Assembly: GCA_026214975.1 (NCBI GenBank)
Contig: JAOBSW010000432.1
Coordinates: forward strand, 49,867-113,866
Length of the DNA stretch: 64,000 nt
Reading direction: 5' to 3'
Source: Gentiana macrophylla
Lineage: Eukaryota > Streptophyta > Magnoliopsida > Gentianales > Gentianaceae
Under the pieces are notes generated by a model. The model was not told the DNA's origin. It worked only from the letters and a program-made list of their open reading frames with translations, and searched no databases. Shown in pieces: positions 48,425 through 60,739 of the stretch; within the stretch, counting starts at the first letter, position 1; each line of letters opens with the position of its first letter. The translations under genes were made by a program, and so were the position numbers.

Positions 48425-51400
48425 CTACATTTTGCTTAATTCAGCCTTGTACCTTTTGAACTTTGTAGTCTGAACCTCTTCAATGTCTTTCCAATCAATT
48501 TCTGGAAACTTCCACTTCCAAGTAAGCCAAAGTTTGTGTATTCGAGATACACCCTGAAAAACTCTTTTGGCAAAAAGTCTATTGAAATCAGGCATGGTCT
48601 CATTGGCCTTAGGTTCTCCAAAATATTTTTCAAGTCTTTCCCTAGCCTCAGCAATGTGTGAGTCTGCAAATTTGAGACTTTTGTAGAGACCCCACTGTTC
48701 CTGTTTCTCCAATCTCCCCATGGGATTGAAGAATCTTGCCATGTATTTGAAATCTTCTTGTTGTGCGGCTGGCAAGTCTTCTGGTCCCTTTGCAGATAGT
48801 GGTATGGCTGAACTTGGTTTGTTGTTGGTCTGTTTGAGAAGTGCAAATTCTCTTTTGACTTCATTGTAGAGTTTGGCCATATCAGTTCTCATCATTTCAT
48901 CCACGATAGTTTAGCCAATCAGCCCAAGCTTCATCTTGTGAGAGGTGAGGATAAAGTCCTTCTGTACTCTAAAAATTCTCTTACATGGTCAGAGTACATA
49001 CGCATCATATTCTCGCTTTGCTTTGGTGACCAGTGTAAGTTACTGTGCTCACTTAGTATATTTGGGCTGCTGCTTGCCTCTCTGTGGTGTTTCCTCCAGT
49101 CTTTGAGTCTGTGTTGGTAGACAGATCCTCTTTCTTTGGGTGGATCCAGGCCTTTCTTTGTCTGCCGGACTGTCTCTATCATCATCTCTTCGTTGAATAG
49201 GATGAGGAAATCCAATCTGAGGGTTCCTTTGTGGCTTTTTCTCTTTCTTCTCGATCCTTCTTTGTTGCTCTTCCGCTTCATTTTCGATTCTTATTTCTCT
49301 GTCTCTTGCTCTCAATTGTTCTTGATGAAATTAGGGGGTTTGAAAGTTGATCCTTGAGGCTTATCCAGATTTTCCCCACTTTTGGCGGACATCATCCCTT
49401 TCTTTGGAGTAGGATGCTATTGTGGTGGCCTCTGCCGTTCCAATCGAGAGAGTCAAGTTTTGATTCAATAGAGGTGAATCTATTGTTATGATCATTCAAT
49501 TTCTCATTGACACTCCTAAGTCTAGTGCCAAAAGCTCTTTGCGGTGATTCGTTTTCTTGGGAAATGTGTTGCTGAGGCTGCAAGGCTGTTGGTGATATTG
49601 ATGTTAGGTCGCTTCATCAGACTTCCCTGTTGTTGAACCACAATGTTTTGTGCATCAATGTACTCGGCAATGGCTTGAAACTTGTTTTCAATGGAGGAGC
49701 TTTTGTCATTAAAGCATTGAAGTCATGGATCGAGATACATTGCTTGATGTTCCAATTCTTGACCAGCAAGTCGCGCTTTCTCAAAAGTTTCATTTGTAAT
49801 GCCGGTGTTAATTTGAGAGAGTTTGTGCCTTGTTTTTGGTGGTTACGGATCTGTTTCTTGGCCCTTGTCTTGATGTTGAGTGACATCTGCATTTACATCT
49901 AGATCTTCAAGTATTTGGGTAGATGAGTATCTTTGGTGTGGCTTGAGAGCTTTGTTCCCCTATCTCTATGCGGGGTTGTCTTGGTGGAGTGGCGGCGGTG
50001 AACCAGTGTCCACAATGTTTGTCTTTGTTATTATTTGGAACATTGTGACAATGGTTGAGTGATTGTCTTTCTTTGGAGTTGAAGACTTGCCGGAGGCTTG
50101 TGGTTTCAAAAATACGGAGAAGAGTAGTGTCATCAATTGCATCACGGTGCAAGAGCATCCTCTTCTCTGTTTTACCTAAATCACCATCATTATTGTCATT
50201 ACAATCATGATCATTATCATCATCATCATCATCATCATCACCACCGTCTCGAGTCATCATTGCGTGGTGATTCATCAAGCTACTCCTACAAGTGTTGTGA
50301 TTCCCGGAAAATCAAATAACCATGCTTCTTGATAAGCATGTGGTGCGTGTCTTGAAGTTGTTATGCGGAATCGCCTTCCTTCCATTCAAGATATTACGCA
50401 ATTCGGTCATCTATATCGTTTCTGAGACATTTGTACATCTTCTTCAGAGATTCCTCATCTTCTCCAGTGTTTTCTTCATTTGGATCTTTGTTCATCCTCT
50501 TTGGCATTTTCTTCTACTTGATGTGCTTCCTCATTGTCGAGAATCCTCTTTCGCTTCTTCTTCATCAATTAATTTTCCAAAGTCTGTCTTTTCAGGACTT
50601 CGCCGGACCTTTGTTTCTTTCTTTGACTTGTGGTGTTGTGTGAGGATTTCTTCCTCTTTCCTTCTCTGCCTTCTTTTGTGGTTTGACATAAGTAAACATG
50701 ACTTTGGATTCATGCGATCTGTGGAGTTGTACAGAGGGACTTTTAGACATTGCAATGAGATAGTGCACTGTATCCCATATGACTTTTTCACAGGAATTGT
50801 CCTTTCATTGTCTTTCCCTCTTTTATCCCTTTTTACTTTGCTTTTACTTCACCTTGGATTTGCTCTTTAATTCTCAAAAAAGTATTTTGCCCAATTAAAT
50901 CGTAGCTTGTTATAGATGATTCCCATTAACCGCATTCTAATTTCTGTCATGGCATGATTTGCTCCCAACTTTCCTTCAATGGTTTTGCTAATTAGGGCAC
51001 TAAACTCATTAAATGGTGCTTCAACTCAGATCACGAGACAATTTACTTTTGTGGATCTGGGTTTGCCGTTTTGGCAATGATTGCCTAGAATTCATCTAAG
51101 TCTGTGGTATCAATGTCACTTTTGCTTGACCCTTATTTGAAAGTTTGAGATGTTTCGGATTACCTTTCTTTGTAATCACCACGTCTTTGCCATTTATGGA
51201 TGCAACAATATTGTCTTCTTGAACTTGTCACCTTCTTGATGAGGGAGCCAGGCACGTATTGTGCAGATTTCGAGGAAATCGGACTTTCATAACACACTTG
51301 ATTATTGGAGGATTGAGGAAGGTGGATAATTTTAGTTTTCGCGACTGCACGCCAACCTTTTGGCATGCTCATCATTTCCACACAATTTAGGGTAGTGTTA

Positions 51401-51471
51401 CGCTTGGAAGAATGAGCGGTGGCAATCGATTTTTCGTACCCGACTTGAGTGATTGAGGAATATGATGCCAT
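48425..51471 (-). pseudogene. E extra ORF, counterpart of the D extra ORF
   Basis: It begins MASYSSITQVGYEKSI at 51471, just as the D ORF begins MAST. At 50880-51030 the complement reads FNEFSALISKTIEGKLGANH and then FNWAKYFFEN, aligning with EFNFLTKMLANCVIGNAG and FNWQRYIFDHL in D. A Lys/Glu-rich part follows (KRRQRRKEEE), then a poly-Asp run (50206-50247) and a coiled coil (LNDHNNRFTSIESKLDSL, about 49440-49495). A well-preserved C-terminal helical block of 159 residues lies at 48425-48904 and has KLWLTWKWKFPEIDW. Many frameshifts are present. Both position (3' of RNase H) and strand are sense to the element. The hydrophobic frame on the opposite strand at 50322-50870 is a shadow of this region. 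Confidence 0.6.
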
Positions 51472-52099
51472 TTTTGAGAGGAGAGGGGTTTGAAAATGAA
51501 CTTGAGTTTGCAATAGAGATAAACAAGAGTAGGGTTGTAATTTGCAAGAGAGGCGTAAGGATCTCGAAAATCTCTAAGTCTTGTTTATATAGTGTGATTT
51601 GGGTAGAGTGAGCGTGGTTTGAGTATGGAAGGATTTAGTGACATAATGGCGTGATTTTGTGTATGAAAACGCGATATTCGGCGTAGAGGGAGTGGTTTGA
51701 GGCAAGTAATGATAGAGCCGGGAATCGAGGAGTTTATAATTCAAAAATAATATAATTACCTCCATGATCATAAAGTGATCGCCACGTGTGTCTTGAATAA
51801 TCCTCCATAATTTCCTTATTCTCCACGTGTATTGAAATTGATTTTGTTCACACTTTGAATTTGTCCAAATCTTTATTTCGGTGAAGTGCCTTATTTGGTC
51901 ACTTAACGGTCCAATGAGTTCTTCATCGAGCCGCTTCATTGAAGCATTTTAACAATCGATTAAGTTACCTCTGCTGGATACGAGTGCCTTACCTGCTACA
52001 TCTCTGTAACGGCAAAGGTTGTACCGATTGATGAAGTAAACAGCCGATTACTCAGGTTAGCCGCTCGTTGATACTTAGTCAATTTCAATCATCCACAAC

Positions 52100-53772
52100 T
52101 CGAGTTCTCAACATACTAAATCTTTCATAAGCTGAGTGGTTTAGTGAAGATGTCGGCCAGTTGGTCTTGGTGGATATGTATTTTAGGATGACATCTCCTT
52201 TTCAACATGGTCTACGATAAAATGATGTCTTACATCAATGTGCTTTGATCTTGAATGCAATCTTTGGATTTTCTATAATAGATATTGCACTTGTGTTGTC
52301 ACACATGATTGGGATTGTTTTCTCTTCGACTCCATAGTCCCTTATTTGTTGTCTTATCCACAGTGCTTGTGCACACTGTGACTACCTGTTTGCTATATAT
52401 TTCGCCCTTGGTGTTGATGTAGATATAGAGTTTTGCTTTTCTTTGAACCATGAGACTAGTCTGGTTCCTAGCATTTGGCATGTTCGGAGGTGCTTTTTCT
52501 ATCTATTTTGCATCCAAGCATAGTCGAGTCGAATATGATATCGGTGTAAATCCTCCATCTTTTGGGTACCAAATGCCAACATTGATGGTGTGTTTCAAGT
52601 ATTTGATTATCCTTTTAGTTGCTAGAAGATGTGATTCTTTTGGTTGAGCTTGAAATCTAGCACACACTCCTCTTTGCAAATGCAATATCGAAGTGCCTTG
52701 CGATTAAGTATAACAATGATCCAATAATTCCTCTATACATTTTTTCGATCAACATCTTTTCCTCCTTCATCTTTTCCAAGTATGACTCTGGCACACATTG
52801 GTGTGTCTCACATTGCCACTTGTGTCCATCCCATACTTGTGTATCAAATCTCTTGTATATTTTGCTTGACTAATGAAAATGACATCCTTCATTTGCTTTA
52901 CTTGAAGGCCAAGGAAGTAGTTTAATTCTCCCATCATGCTCATAAAATTTGCTCTTCATTAGGTTTGCAAATTTCTCACACAACTTTTCATCTTACGATC
53001 CAAAGATTATGTCATCAACATAGATTTGCACTAGCAATGTGCTTGCCCCTTCCTCTAGTTTAAATAGAGTCTTGTCTATAGTTCCTTTGTTGAATCCATT
53101 CTTGATCGAGAAATTGTGTGATGTTTCATACCCAGGCTCTAGGTGCTGTTTGAGGCCATAGAGGGCCTTCTTGAGTTTGTATACTTTGTCTTCTTTTCCT
53201 TTGATTTGAAATCCAGGAGGTTGTTCTACATAAACTTCTTCTTCCAAAAGTCCGTTTAGGAATGCACTTTTGACATCCATTTGATAGACTTTGAAGTCTT
53301 TGTGCAAACAAATGCTAGAAAAGTCTTATTGCTTCCAATCTTGCTCTTTGGAGCAAAGGTTTCATCATAATCTATTCCTTCGGCTTGGGAATATCCTTTT
53401 GCAACTAGCCTTGCTTTGTTTTCGACAACGATTCCTTGCTCATCCATCTTGTTCTGAATACCCATTTTGCACCAATGATGTTGGCCATTTGAGTCTGTCA
53501 ACAAGTTCCTGGACTTCATTTCTTTCAAATTCATTTAGTTCTTCTTGCATGTTTGTGATCCAATCTGCATCTTGGATTGCATCATCTATGGTCTTAGGTT
53601 CCACTTGTGATAGAAAGCAAGTTAGCATGTGCTCAGGTTGTCTTCTTGTTCGACTCGGTGTGAATATCTCCAATGACTTGTTCTTGAGGATGGTCTCAAG
53701 CCAATTTAGGTGCGGTTGAAGTTGATCTTCACTTGGTGCTTCCATACCTTCATCTTTGAGCATGAACTTCAA
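52100..53772 (-). pseudogene. E reverse transcriptase and RNase H (broken)
   Basis: RT motifs in order are ARLVAKGYSQAEGIDYDETFAP (53256-53450), [12 protein letters not shown] and [12 protein letters not shown] (53140-53290), and [10 protein letters not shown] at about 52993-53025. RNase H shows ESHLLATKRIIKYLKHT, then fragments ending with a LADIFTKPLS-like block near 52130. The sequence is of Sirevirus type. Frame changes occur at about 53440, 53300 and repeatedly in RNase H. Confidence 0.8.
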
Positions 53773-55330
53773 TTTCAGTGCTTCTCTGTTGTATTGATAT
53801 GTGGCTCCTCTTGATTTTCAAAAAGATGATTCGGGATAGTATTTGGTATGGTTGTATTTGTATAGATTTGCCTCGTGCGGCTTTCTCTTCTTGGTCTTGA
53901 AGATCTTCACCATTTGTATATGGTTCATCAAAAACCACATGTATTGATTCTTCAATCACCAATGTTCTTTTATTTAGTACTCTGAATGCTTTCTTTGGTG
54001 TGCGAGTATCCCATGAAGATTGCTTCATGACCTTCTCATCAAAGGTATGCGAGATGATTCTGTTCAAGACAAAACATTTTGATCCAAACATATGAAAATA
54101 TGAGATATTGGGTTTTCTACCATTCCATAATTCATATGGAGTTTTCCCATGATGTTTGTTGATGATTGATCTGTTTTGTGTATGGCATCTTTGTGTTTCT
54201 TTGCTTGACCCAAAAATCTCTTTGGCAAGCATGCTTGACAATCATTGTTCGATTGCTTCTTTGAGAGTTCTGTTTCTTCTTTCGCTACACCATTTTGTTG
54301 TGGAGTTCTGCTACTTGAGATAGTTGATGTAGTACTCCATTTTCTTCACAATAGGTTACGATAATTTCATTTAGAAATTCGATTGCCTCTATCGATCGAT
54401 TTTGATAATTTTTAGCTCTTTTTCATTCAGAGTCTTCTCGGCAAGTCTGGTAGCTTCTTGAGTGTTTCTTTCTTCTTGTTCATGAAGATGGTCAGTGTAT
54501 TTTGAGAAGTCATCCACCACTACAAGAGTATATTTCTTACCACTCACACTTCTTTGGAGTGATTTGGTCCAAACAGGTCAATGTGCGGTAGATGTAGAAC
54601 TCTTGTTGTAGATTGATGAGGCTTTGATTTGAATGAGCTTTTTATTTGTTTTCCTTTCGACAAGCATCACATTGACTCTCTTTCTTGAATGTGATCTCTG
54701 GCGGCCTTCAACTAACTTGCTCCTTGATAGTTTGTTGATGGTCTTGAAATCGGAGTGATTTAATCTTCACGTGCCAAATCCAAACTTGTTGATTGTTTAT
54801 TCTTGACAAGTAGACATGTTTACGCCTTGGTCGCATTCTCGATCCACCACATACATGTTGTCTTGTCTTCTACTGCAAGAACCTTTGTGTTTGTTTGATT
54901 GTGAATCACTTTGCATCCTTCTTTGTTGAAGTGCACATTGTAGCCTTTGTCCTGAGAATTGGTGATGCTCATCAGTTGAAGTTAAGTCCCTTGACATATG
55001 CCACATTTTGAATCTTTAGATTGTTTTTGAGTATTGTGCCTTCCCTTTAATCTTGCCAGGGTTTTCTTTTCCTCCAAATGTGACTTTGGGTCCATCAAAA
55101 GCTTTAAAATCGGTGACCCATTTCTTGTTTCTGTCATGTATCTGGAACATCCCACTGTCTATGTACGGACATCCTACAAAAGCAGATTAATTAAGTTTGG
55201 GTACCCAACAACTGTTTGGGTCCATATCTGCTTAGCGATCATGCCTCCCATACCAAGTATGTATCCAAAAGGTCTTCTCTTTGGATAATTGAAGTCATCA
55301 ACTTCATATGTATAAGGCATGGCGAGAATA
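53750..55330 (-). pseudogene. E protease and integrase (broken)
   Basis: The protease site reads YIDSGMF near 55155-55140, where relatives have LDSGCS. The following WVTDFKAFDGPKVTFGGKEN is the typical flap-side block. The integrase core starts PHIDLFGPN at about 54565-54590 and reaches GKTPYELWNGRKPNISYFH and FGSKCFVLN (54241-54050). The linker with VIEESIHVVFDEP follows. At least six frame breaks are present. Confidence 0.75.
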
Positions 55331-55432
55331 GCTTCTAATATTTTTACGAAGGTATTACGATACTTTTTCCACCTTTTGGTGCATTTATATCCTTCTTCAC
55401 TTTCCAATATGCAATAGGAAACCTTTCTTGCT

Positions 55433-57400
55433 TCATGTGTCTAGGAACATAGCTAGAATGATTTTCTTAATCACATGATGCATTTTGTGGAATGGTTTCC
55501 TCTTGTATTTTGGAGGTGTGACATTCCAATCATCCTCTCGAGGGAAAAAGTGCGCCTTTACCTTTCGGATGGTGTTGTTTTTGTATGATTGGAATGAGGA
55601 TTTAGTCTGTTTGTTTACTTCTGAGTGGGTTTTGACTTCACCTGGAGCAGGATGATCTGTTGGAGACATGGTATGTCCCTTTCTAAATTTTGGTCCATTA
55701 GTGGTCCTCAATTTAGAATTGTGTTGACTATTATCCCTACGTTCATCCTGATTGTTATAGCCAAGACCAGATCTGGATCCAAACCTTTTGAGGGTTTGTA
55801 AGCTGGTGCTTTTAGTGGTGCGATGATTACCTTTCTTTGGTGAGGAGTTCTTCTTAGTCGATCTGTTGGTATATGGATGTATGGTCATCTGCTTTTGTTG
55901 ATCATTTAAGTAGGTCTCCTTACTAGTTAATTCGACTCTTGTTTTATCGATTCTTTCTTTAACCTCTTATTCTCTTTTCTTAGATCCTTGCATTCCTTTT
56001 CCAGAATTTCATGATTCTTTTCAATTTCATCAAATTTAGTCATGAGATTTTGGACTAGGTCTGCTGTATCTAATGGAAGACTAGAGGATTGTGCGGTGTT
56101 AGATGTGAATGCATTAGGCGAAGAAGCAGGGAACTAGATGTTACCTCAGTTTCATCGATTCTTTAGCCATTAAACATAGGCTTGTTTCCTCGATGTATCG
56201 AACTATCACTTTTGTCTTCATCAATTCTTTGGTCATGAGGCATAGGCATGCCTTTTCATTTTAAATTTGTCTTGCTTCTTCATCACTATCATCGAGTCAT
56301 TGTCGGATGATTCTTCATCTTTTCTTTCTTTGGATTACGCCTTAAGTGCCTTCTTGCCCTTTCTCTTTTAGGATGCTTTGAATTTCTTCTTTTCATCATC
56401 TTTGTCATTTTCTTGAGGACAATCACCTTGAAGTGACCTCTCTTATTGCAGTTTGAAGCATCTGTATTCATCATCTTTCTTCTTCATGTCTCTGTTTGAG
56501 CTTGACTTTTTGTTTGATGTTGAATTTCCTTGAATGGCTTCTTTTAAAACTGTCAAAAGCGTTTAACTAATAAAGCTACTGTTCTTTTAGTTCTTGTGTC
56601 TCTTTCTTTGATGCATTCGGCAAAGTTACTTTCTTTGAAGTGCACTAATGCGATAATTTTGTGTGTCTCGCGGACCACCATCTTCACCGTTCAATTCGAA
56701 TTCATGAGCTTTCAATTGGGACATCGATTGTCGAGTGTCGGTGCTTGCAAGATTTGTTGTTCCTCACGATTCTTGATGTTATGATCTTCCATCTTCAGGT
56801 AGTCCTCTCAAGATCTTCAAGCATACTTTTTTGTGGATATGTGTGTCCAAGGCATTGCAGTTCTCGATGATGCTTGAGAATCATTGTCCATTTGATCAAT
56901 GGATTCACGAGTCTTCATTTTAAAGTTCTCAAATTTCTGTTTTGCTTGAGATAATTTGTTTTCTTTATCGCTTGAGATCCTTCATTTATCAATGATAGTT
57001 TGTCCCACATCTCCTTTCTTTGTTTTCTGATCTTTGATTCTCATGAACATGTTCTTTGTCTAGAGTCTTTAAGATCATATCTTTTGCTAGAAAGTCTAGG
57101 TTTGCTCTTCTCCTGTCATCTTTGGTCCAATCTTTCTTGGGTTTGTCTATCTCTTTCCTTGATGCGCTCCTGTGCCTACCACGGTAGTGATCATGATTGA
57201 GCCGTCATTGATTACATCCAAACATCTCCTCATGAGTTCTTTGCAAGATGAGATAACATTCTTATTTTATATTCATCAAAATTATTAACATTGAAAGCAG
57301 TACTTTTGACAAGAAGTTTGAGAATCCATTAGTGCAATTGAAGATAAAAATGGCGAGTGAATGAAAAACTTGATTTGAAAACTACTTTGAAAATATGTGA
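55433..57400 (-). pseudogene. E gag (broken)
   Basis: Fragments include RRCLDVINDG and LDFLAKDMILKTLDKEH. A degenerate zinc knuckle with NKRGHF is near 56440, a coiled coil (FDEIEKNHEILEKECKDLRKEN) at 55990-56050, and the RSGLGYNNQ block at about 55770. These follow the order of Sirevirus Gag. Nothing is open beyond 151 residues. Confidence 0.65.
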
Positions 57401-57465
57401 TCTCCTTGTTACAGAAATTAGATCTGAGCAGGTTACGATACTAAGAACACCGCTCCGATACCAAT

Positions 57466-58868
57466 TGTTGGTCCCAGAGAAGGAGAAACTATAGTCGGAG
57501 GGGGTGAATGACTATAGTGGAGTTTCAAAACTTTTCTTGTGTTTTAAAAGCTTTTGGGCGGTGGATAAGTCCCTTCTTACTATGTTATTTTCAAATCAGT
57601 TTAGACAATCACGAGATATGTGTTATGATGTAGGCAAATTAAATAAGTCTTTGTAAAGTAAATTGCAGAAATTAAATTGACACAAGGCTTATAGTGGTTG
57701 AGAGGTGGTGTAATCCCTTAATCCACTCTTCTAAATGTGATGATCGGAGGAATTCACTATTGTTTTCACTGATATACAGCAGTATGATTGTCCTTGGCTT
57801 CCCAAGCTTCACAATCTACAAGACTATCACTCTTGATCGCGAATAGCGACTTGATGATTCGATCTTCCTTTTCTTGCTCCTTGAGATCAAAATCCTTCAA
57901 CGGCTATCACAGTTTCAACTCCTTACCAGATTGCCTCGATTCGATTTGCTTGATTTGATGTGAATGTGATTCACTCACTTGCTTGATCAATCTCAATTAC
58001 GAATATGACTTTGTAGTTACGATATTTGAGTTGATCACTAGATGTATCCTTGTAAGTTCAGAGAGAAGGCTTTTCTAATTGTGAGTTTACGCTTTCTTTT
58101 TTTCCTAAATCGTTATGTTCTTTTTACGTCAATGCCTTTATTTATAGCCTTGAATAGCCTTGATTTTGAAATTCCGTCCGTTGGCTATATTAATGAGGAA
58201 TAATCCTTGATTTTATTCTTGATTCCCCTTAATTGTATTCTCCTTGATTTTAGTGATCGGATTCTTCTTTCAAATGTATAGCGAGAAAATCCGTCCTTGA
58301 TTGATCCTTTAATGATTGTGCATTTAATGCATGATCTGCTGAATCTTCAATGTATATTAAATCGATCTTGTAAGTGTCTCTTCACCGTCGTAGAGCGGTG
58401 GAGTGAGCCTTCCGACTTAGCCGTTAGTTCTTTCTTCGCCGTTTTGTTTTCTCTTTGCCGACGATCGGTGTACTCGGCCCGATTCACTTTGTTTTCTTCT
58501 TTGCTTTAGTTTCAGGAGAATCTTTATACTTCACCGATCCTTGATTTGGGTGAGATCGGTGTACACCATATTGGAATATTGAGTTTCATAACTTAGACTT
58601 ATCCAAGGTCATCACTGAGACTTCCTTGGTTATAAGTCGATCATAATCCCTTCTCTCGTATCTCTGCTTTGGTGCTTGGTGGCTTCACTCTGCCCGAATG
58701 TCTGTTTTCACTTTGCCGTCCTACCAACTAGTACAATACTTGTCTGACTCAACTTATACAACATGTCAGACTCTAAGTAAAGACTTATACAGAGAATTCT
58801 ATCTTATTTCAGGCTTGCTATAACAGCTAGTATGACCATCATCAAAACATAATAAAATGTACCTAACA
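57466..58868 (-). mobile_element. E right (5') LTR
   Basis: The LTR starts TGTTGGTCCCAGAG directly after the PBS complement and ends ACCTAACA. Length agrees with the left copy within 3 bp. Two spots in the first 300 bp differ by short indels. Confidence 0.9.
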
Positions 58869-58873
58869 GTCTC

Positions 58874-59510
58874 TAGGAATGGCACCATCAACATTGCCTG
58901 GGAAACCGTAGGCTCAAACTCATCTCTTAAGCCTTTTAGAAACTTCATGACATGTTCAGTTTCCAAATGATCCACCAAAGTATTGATGGCATTGCAATGA
59001 CATTGAGGATCACATAAACATACAGGCATGGGCCTAATTGTCTTGATTTCTTCCCAAAGAACCATCAATCTTGTAAAATACCGATTGACAGAATCTGTGC
59101 CTTGTTTCAGTAGATGCATTTCTTTAAGAAGATTTGAGAGCCTTAATGCATCTACATTGCAATCTAGCAGCAAGATTCTTCCAAACTGCAAGTGCACTCT
59201 TAAAATACATCAAACTTTGGGCAATGGTGTTCTCTACAGAATTCAAAATCCAAGACCACACAATTGTATCACTCTGTCTTCATTCATGAAATCTACTGAT
59301 TCTACCTCTGGGCTTTTGATTGTGTCGTCTACGAAGCCAATCTTGTTCTTGGTAATCTGCACCATCTCCATGGACATATTCCATGGACATACTCAATGGA
59401 TTATAATTTTTGCCATTCATCAAAGGCTGAATGAGTACCAAAGACGGATACTCATTATGATGTACATAGAATGAGCCGGAGGGGCTTGATTCTTTCTTTT
59501 TAGCTGCCGT
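58874..59510 (-). pseudogene. Element F: gag N-terminal half
   Basis: Read on the minus strand this gives SGSFYVHHNEYPSLV, then LMNGKNYNPLS, SDTIVWSWILNS, IAQSLMYFKSALAVWKNL, LKQGTDSVNRYFTRLMVLWEEI and MKFLKGLRDEFEPTVSQ, which is the standard Copia gag (UBN2/DUF4219-type) order. It breaks at 58873 where E is inserted and continues at 46867. A few stops and frameshifts are present. Confidence 0.8.
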
Positions 59511-59774
59511 GGCAATTAAGAACTCCAGAATTGATTAATGAACAACAAAATAAAAATTGATCAAGAAATGATCAAAACACAGAAAATAATCGTAGTTTAC
59601 TCTCAAGAAACTAGAAAAATTGCAGAAAAGATGAGGAACACTTTCAAGATTCTTCAGGATTCAGAGAAAACCATAGAAAATCATCAAAAACTCTCAAGTT
59701 TCTGCTCTGATATCATGTTGAAGTTTGTAGAAAGACAAACAAAAACGTAAAGAAAAAGCGGAAGGATTATTATT
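59511..59774 (-). mobile_element. Element F leader, PBS and LTR edge
   Basis: The complement of 59702-59715 reads TGATATCAGAGCAG, an initiator-Met-type primer-binding site. It directly adjoins TGTTGAAG at 59716, the edge of the F 5' LTR. Only 59 bp of this LTR are seen before H2 interrupts it at 59775 (TTATT, 59770-59774, would be the target duplication). The rest lies to the right of the window. Confidence 0.6.
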
Positions 59775-60112
59775 TGAAGAGAGTTTGAGAAAGTGATAAA
59801 CACTAGAGTAAACTTCAACTTAGTTTATTCATAAAATGAAAGAAGTATAAATAGTTACACTTGAGGGGAGAGACTAGCTAGCTTGGGCGGCCACTAGAGT
59901 ATATAGCTATGGGCGGCAAGCATGCATGTAAAAAGTAAAAGCTATGTCTATGACATAAAGTAGAGTTTGACATATTAATTGTTTATATGTACCACAATTA
60001 ATATGTCCTTTTACAAATAAAGTGTACAAATAATGTATACACGAAATAAAAAAAATATTACATAATATTTTATATGTAATATTTCCACCCCCTCAAATCG
60101 GGTTGTATATGT

Positions 60113-60720
60113 TTATACGACCAAGTTTGCTACTCGATCTCTTTGAACATAAGTGGCGGAATGGCCTTGGTGAGAATATCGACGTGCAGTCTTCACTGGG
60201 GAACATCTTTGGAGTTGAATAATCTTGGCATCAATCTTCTCCTTCGTGAAGTGTCTGTCAATGTCCCCATGTTTGGTTTTATCATGATGGACTGGATCCT
60301 CTTTCATGCATAAGGTGAATTATTGTCACAAAGAGAGTGTGATAGAGTTCTTTGAATAAAGTGATGAAGTTCGATAAGGACCCTTTTTATCCATAGAGCT
60401 TCACAAATACCCAAAGCTAGTGCCCTGAGTTCGCCTTCAAGACGATTCTAGAGATAGTAGGTTGTTTCTTGCTCCTCGGGTGAGAAGATTTCCCATACAT
60501 AGAAACGAGCTTTGTAGTAGACCATCATGTCTGCGGTGACAACCCGCCCAATCGGCATCGTGTAAACCTTGATAGATCTCTCGGTAGACTTGGTGAAATG
60601 TAAGCCTTGGCAGAGTGGAATTCAAGTACCTCGATATCCTGTTCACGACATCCCAATGTTGCTCGAGAGGGCAATGCATGAATCAAGCTAACCAGATCGA
60701 CTCCATATGCAATATCGAGG
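60113..60720 (-). pseudogene. H2 RNase H (broken)
   Basis: Motifs are DADWAGCHRRHDG, LCMGNLL, then KEDPVHHDKTKHGDIDRHF and KEKIDAKIIQLQ. The order agrees with H1 29660-30060. Two frameshifts separate these parts, and the last 60 codons are lost or scrambled near 60160. Confidence 0.75.
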
Positions 60721-60739
60721 TCTTGTATGGGACGAGATA

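Larger units (their letters stand above)
46873..58868 (-). mobile_element. Element E: complete Sirevirus-like Copia element
   Basis: The element is 11,996 bp and flanked by GTCTC (46868-46872 and 58869-58873). The LTRs are 46873-48272 (1400 bp) and 57466-58868 (1403 bp), starting TGTTGGTCCCAGAGAAGG and ending CCTAACA, with GAGGGGGTGAATGAC near the start. The PBS complement GCTCCGATACCAAT is at 57452-57465 and the polypurine complement ATTTCCCCCTTTTT at 48273-48286. Gag, protease, integrase, RT and RNase H are followed by an extra 3 kb ORF before the polypurine tract. It inserted in the gag gene of F. Confidence 0.92.

Noticed and set aside
50322..50870. A 182-residue hydrophobic frame on the + strand resembling a membrane protein
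   Set aside because: It lies opposite the Lys/Glu-rich part of the E extra ORF. Antisense of such codons gives Phe/Leu/Ser-rich frames, and no conserved family or start context supports it.
48425..51471. Viral envelope gene in E
   Set aside because: Position fits the Sirevirus env-like ORF, but no signal peptide, furin-like site or membrane helix can be seen in the sense frame.
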